From: Paulinella micropora
Lineage: Eukaryota; Cercozoa; Imbricatea; Euglyphida
Direction: 5' to 3'
Assembly (NCBI GenBank): GCA_009731375.1
Contig: BJOX01000219.1
Coordinates: 620,073-649,370, forward strand
Length of the DNA stretch: 29,298 nucleotides
Of the stretch, positions 26,110 to 29,298 are shown one piece after another. Each line of letters begins with the position of its first letter. Positions within the stretch are counted from its first letter, which is position 1. The position numbers and the translations under genes are program-made. The notes below the pieces were generated by a model. The model saw nothing but the letters and a program-made list of their open reading frames with translations. It had not been told where the DNA came from and did not search any database.

Positions 26110-26490
26110 ATGGCCGACCTCAACACCAAGCAGGACTACTTGAATGAAATTGAAAAATGGAACCTTGACGGCGAAATAAAAAAGCCGACCATTAAATGGA
26201 CAAAGCCCGACATTGTTTCTTTCTATGAGCAATACAAGCCAAGGGACGATAATGTTAAAGTAGTTATTCCGTTAGAGGAGACATTGACGAAAATGATGGA
26301 GGAAGAGAGCACTCCTTTTAAGGCGAGTGATTTAAAAGAGACAGGTATCACAGAAATAAAGGCTAATGTAGGTGAAGAAATAGCAAATGTTTCATGTACA
26401 GAAGAAGGATGTGTATTAAGGAAAGCGAGCGATGTTATTCGTGTTGTAAAAGGTAATGTTAAAAAAATAATACCAAAAAAGATAAAGTAA
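26110..26490 (+). CDS. Conserved-looking 126-aa protein, unknown
   Basis: MADLNTKQDYLNEIEKWNLD, then TIKWTKPDIVSFYEQYKP, an acidic middle and a Lys-rich tail (KKIIPKKIK). The first 50 residues look like a helical DNA-binding or SAP-like segment (a hydrophobic helix followed by KPDIVSFYEQY), but I do not recognise the family. TTTATATATC directly precedes the ATG. It is the last plus-strand gene before the converging virion genes. Confidence 0.6.
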   Translation: MADLNTKQDYLNEIEKWNLDGEIKKPTIKWTKPDIVSFYEQYKPRDDNVKVVIPLEETLTKMMEEESTPFKASDLKETGITEIKANVGEEIANVSCTEEGCVLRKASDVIRVVKGNVKKIIPKKIK

Positions 26491-26520
26491 ATGATATTTC
26501 GTATTAGTTCTTTTTTTGCT

Positions 26521-27759
26521 TTATTGGTCCTCTATAAAATTAACAATAACATTAATATTACTACCAGCCCCAGCCGACACAGCCTTCTGTGTGAATGTCA
26601 AAATATCACTCGGTGTTAATTGAATGTCATAAGTTCTGAGATTAATCTGTTGTGTTGAGGTAGCATTTACATAAAGTTTAAAAATTGTTGTTCCATTCGC
26701 TACAGCGGTTGCTTTAGTATCTATATCTACGATTGAAGTTTTAGCATCCACATCAACAAAACCAGCCCCCGTCAGTGTTCCGTTCAATATCATTTTTACA
26801 ATATTTGATTTTGTATCCTCATTAGTAATACTTATTAATGAAGGAAAGACATTTGAATAATTGGTTAGACTATTGTTGAATAGTGCTTTATTCCTGATAC
26901 TTAAAATGGGGCTTTCGGTTGTGCTTGTTTTTTCGTCTCCTTCCGCCGTATTTGTAATACTTGTATTAATAGTGTTGGAGCCTTCAACAAACAAACTACA
27001 ACTAGCAGTTTTTAAAATTTGTATCCCTTCACCTCCATTAGCATTAAATATACCCGCAGAAAATGGTAAAGTTGTATTTCGCAGACTTACACCTGTATGA
27101 GCATTCGCATACTTAATTGTATGGACTAATTGAAATTCGCCCGTCTTTGGATTTTCAATAGAAAACTTAATAGCACCAAAGCCTAAATATTGAAATTGAA
27201 TTTGAAATACATTTCCTTTACTCCAATCCATAAGTGGCATATCGCCCGTCCCGTCGCACGGGTCGCTCCAGTCTTCTTGTTGAATAAAATTGTCAACTCC
27301 TGCTATTGAATGAAGAATGTGCATTCCTGCAGCATCATCCATAAAGAAATAGAAACCGTTGTTGACATCACTTTCTCCTATTCCAATAAATGATTGATAG
27401 CCTTCGGCTTCATCTATATCCCATAAGGCAGTAAAACGACACATAATTCCAGTACCTGTTCTGTATTTTATTCTTTTTTTACTTACCATTACTGCTTGTG
27501 ATGTATCATCAGCAGTTGTTTTCAATTCAGCCATATTATCCAAAAATGACACAGATGATTTTATTTCTGTTTTCGTCCATACCCTTGTATTAATGATATA
27601 TGGAAAGATTTCTTGTAATACTGGTGTTAATTGTGCAGTAGTTGTTTCACCGAAAGCGGTTTTCATATTATTGGTTTCAACATGTCCATCATATCCGACT
27701 TTGACATTTACAAAATCTCCGTCTGGATTTTGCGCGACTAAGTTTCTCTGGTGAGACAT
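26521..27759 (-). CDS. Fibre/lectin-like virion protein
   Basis: 412 residues, intact. After an N-terminal stretch (MSHQRNLVAQNPDGDF) it contains MCRFTALWDIDEAEGYQSFI, GIGESDVNNGFYFF, DWSKGNVFQIQFQYLGFGAI and YANAHTGVSL: beta-rich, aromatic-Gly motifs that recall concanavalin A-like adhesion/fibre proteins of marine phages and large algal viruses (from memory of the family; not searched). The C-terminal third is Thr/Asn/Ser-rich and beta-like. It would be a surface protein for attachment. A TTTTATATAAT box precedes the ATG on the minus strand. It lies next to the capsid gene, 137 bases apart, on the same strand. Confidence 0.55.
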   Translation of the reverse strand: MSHQRNLVAQNPDGDFVNVKVGYDGHVETNNMKTAFGETTTAQLTPVLQEIFPYIINTRVWTKTEIKSSVSFLDNMAELKTTADDTSQAVMVSKKRIKYRTGTGIMCRFTALWDIDEAEGYQSFIGIGESDVNNGFYFFMDDAAGMHILHSIAGVDNFIQQEDWSDPCDGTGDMPLMDWSKGNVFQIQFQYLGFGAIKFSIENPKTGEFQLVHTIKYANAHTGVSLRNTTLPFSAGIFNANGGEGIQILKTASCSLFVEGSNTINTSITNTAEGDEKTSTTESPILSIRNKALFNNSLTNYSNVFPSLISITNEDTKSNIVKMILNGTLTGAGFVDVDAKTSIVDIDTKATAVANGTTIFKLYVNATSTQQINLRTYDIQLTPSDILTFTQKAVSAGAGSNINVIVNFIEDQ

Positions 27760-27896
27760 ATTATATAAAACAAAAAAATAATATTCTTTTTTATTTTTTC
27801 TTTATTCTTTTCTAACTCATCAAAATTTCAACTCCTTTAACAAGCACACTACGTTGAAGAATGGCGAATGTGTAATGGTTGAGATTAGTTATGCCA
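27760..27896. promoter_or_regulatory. AT-rich spacer with promoter of the fibre-like gene
   Basis: Contains TTTTATATAAT against the fibre ATG and AT-rich sequence; no gene. Confidence 0.45.
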
Positions 27897-29294
27897 TTAC
27901 CGCCTCGCATTAGCACTCGTATTTGAAACAAATTCATATCGTCGTTCAGTGTCAAGGCTCAAACCGCTCACCTCATAGCCGTCGGTGTCCTTATCGCACA
28001 GCGGGCGGTTATTGTCCCAAGTATCTACATGGAACCAGTTGTAATGATAGACATCACTGTTTAGGATAGCACTCCCCTTCAACTTATCCTTCAAAATCAT
28101 ATAGTCTTCATTCTCAGAAGTGTCAATGTCAAATTGTTGAAGACGAGAGCCGTCAAGGGTCGTATAATAAGAAATAATTTTAGCATCCGCCCTGTTGTCA
28201 TTATCAAAAGAAGTATTAGCACTCTCAGTGAAATGAAAGGCTGAAGTATAAATACGACGAATTCTTTCACCCTGCGAGCGATTCATCTTAATAACATAAT
28301 TTTGACTTTGTGTTGATAGGCTCTGCTTCCAAGCGATAGGATACTCAATCTTAAATGGAAAGCCTTCACCCGCAATCTTTTGCTGGACACCAAGCATGAC
28401 ATTTGGGTCAGTCTCAATAGCAAGGAATAGATTTAGGTTAGAGACGATAGCGCCAGAGGTTGTAGCGGCAGCACCAGTGGCAATAGAACTTACATTAGTG
28501 CCATAGAATGAAGAGCGGTTGGTTTCAGCCCAAACAATCCGCAAATCCAAAATTTCATTAAATCCAATAGTCTTATCCAGTTCAAAAATAGTGCCAAACA
28601 GCATACCCAAAGGAAACTTAACATTAATAACAGGGGTGGCAGTATTATCACCCCCACCTTCAAAATACTTAGCCTCCTCAAAAGGAACATTTACCAAACT
28701 ATAATTTCCAGCAGTGCTATCTGCGAGAGCGGTATCATCGTGGCGACGAGCATTAACAAGAGGCACTTTGTAGTATGTTTGAATAGCATCCCTAACAGCA
28801 TCATAAGTCGCACCAGTAGTAATCGCCCGCCTTTCCGCTACGGTTCCAATTTCAACTTTTCCAGCATTACACTTTTGAAGCATAGCACCACTACCAACAC
28901 CAGCACCATGATTTTCAAGTGCCATAAATTTTTCATATTTAATCTCTGGTTTCCAGATCATCTTAGTGTAATTACCCACATGTTGAAGATTACACAAATA
29001 CTGCCCGCTTCGGCTTCGCAATTCAATAGTTTTAATCATAGACAGACAATCCATATAGATACGATTGTAGCGATTAGCACCACCCGCACCAGACGGAGTG
29101 TAAGTAAATCGCAACACACTCCTCGCAAGGTTCAAAGGACGAGTAGGAATTTCAAAGGTGTTTTCCATACCACCAGCAGTAGTAAGTGCGACAGGTTGCG
29201 AGCCTTCACGGGTGGTAAGTTTAGTTAATTCATACTTACCAGTGAGCAGTTCCTTAGTCTGATGGACTAGTTCTCCTCCGTATTGGACAGGCAT
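27897..29294 (-). CDS. Probable major capsid protein (double jelly-roll, PLV type)
   Basis: 465 residues, intact, starting four bases from the window edge and ending NTSANARR. The N-terminus reads MPVQYGGELVHQTKELLTG and then FEIPTRPLNLARSVLRFTYT. This is the IPxRxLNLxxSxLxF type of beginning found in capsid proteins of polinton-like viruses. Further on are beta-rich segments such as VNVPFEEAKYFEGG, FPLGMLFGTIFELDKTIGFN and DSDVYHYNWFHV-like aromatic stretches. The length and the neighbouring fibre and polymerase genes fit a jelly-roll capsid subunit. Assignment is by pattern, not by structure; a structural prediction would settle it. Confidence 0.6.
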   Translation of the reverse strand: MPVQYGGELVHQTKELLTGKYELTKLTTREGSQPVALTTAGGMENTFEIPTRPLNLARSVLRFTYTPSGAGGANRYNRIYMDCLSMIKTIELRSRSGQYLCNLQHVGNYTKMIWKPEIKYEKFMALENHGAGVGSGAMLQKCNAGKVEIGTVAERRAITTGATYDAVRDAIQTYYKVPLVNARRHDDTALADSTAGNYSLVNVPFEEAKYFEGGGDNTATPVINVKFPLGMLFGTIFELDKTIGFNEILDLRIVWAETNRSSFYGTNVSSIATGAAATTSGAIVSNLNLFLAIETDPNVMLGVQQKIAGEGFPFKIEYPIAWKQSLSTQSQNYVIKMNRSQGERIRRIYTSAFHFTESANTSFDNDNRADAKIISYYTTLDGSRLQQFDIDTSENEDYMILKDKLKGSAILNSDVYHYNWFHVDTWDNNRPLCDKDTDGYEVSGLSLDTERRYEFVSNTSANARR

Positions 29295-29298
29295 TTTT

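Overview
The window is eukaryotic nuclear DNA, most likely from an alga or other protist; the sequence does not fix the species. It holds spliceosomal introns (GT...AG, several with GTAAGT donors), a LINE, a copia-class LTR retrotransposon, dense microsatellites, unusual AT-rich palindromic arrays, and at the right end an AT-rich stretch of virus-like genes (polinton-like virus, PLV, type). Small indels and in-frame stops recur in unrelated genes, and there are three N gaps. Decay and assembly error cannot always be told apart.

Layout. (1) 1-2081, minus: 5' part of a LINE ORF, open over the whole 2081 nt and running off the left edge, with an ORF1-like RNA-binding segment and an APE-type endonuclease. 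(2) 2082-5064: no clearly intact gene. It holds a 112-bp foldback, micro/minisatellites, two AT arrays and gene C, a broken zinc-finger locus. (3) 5203-12517, minus: a complete copia insertion with two LTRs, a 5-bp TSD (tcctg), a PPT and a PBS matching the initiator-tRNA anticodon arm. Its coding region is broken and the reverse-transcriptase core is missing, but it carries a MYND zinc finger between Gag and protease. It sits inside the last exon of host gene B (5065-5202 plus 12518-12750); removing the element and one TSD copy gives an open frame. (4) 13490-14020: AT palindrome array. (5) Gene A, minus, about 20545 to 14064: at least eight exons with compatible splice phases at most junctions, a TATA-box start, a Ser-rich/acidic N-terminal part, Lys/Ser-rich middle and a degenerate SET-like C-terminus. 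Most of its larger introns carry AT palindrome arrays. Its first intron contains an inverted, expanded copy of its own intron 5 plus exon 6. (6) 20600-21445: promoter-side spacer with hairpins and a (CTT)n tract.

(7) 21446-29298: PLV-like element running off the right edge. Plus-strand genes are a small basic protein, a C/H zinc-finger reading frame running into a HIRAN-domain protein, a small basic protein, a protein-primed family B DNA polymerase with an OTU-like N-terminal domain, an ExoX-C-like protein with an in-frame stop, and an unknown 126-aa protein. On the minus strand, converging, are a lectin/fibre-like protein and the probable major capsid protein. Most of these genes have a TATATA-like box a few bases before the ATG, which suggests a shared viral promoter. 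Polymerase plus capsid plus fibre is a replication-and-virion set; no ATPase, integrase or protease gene is visible inside the window.
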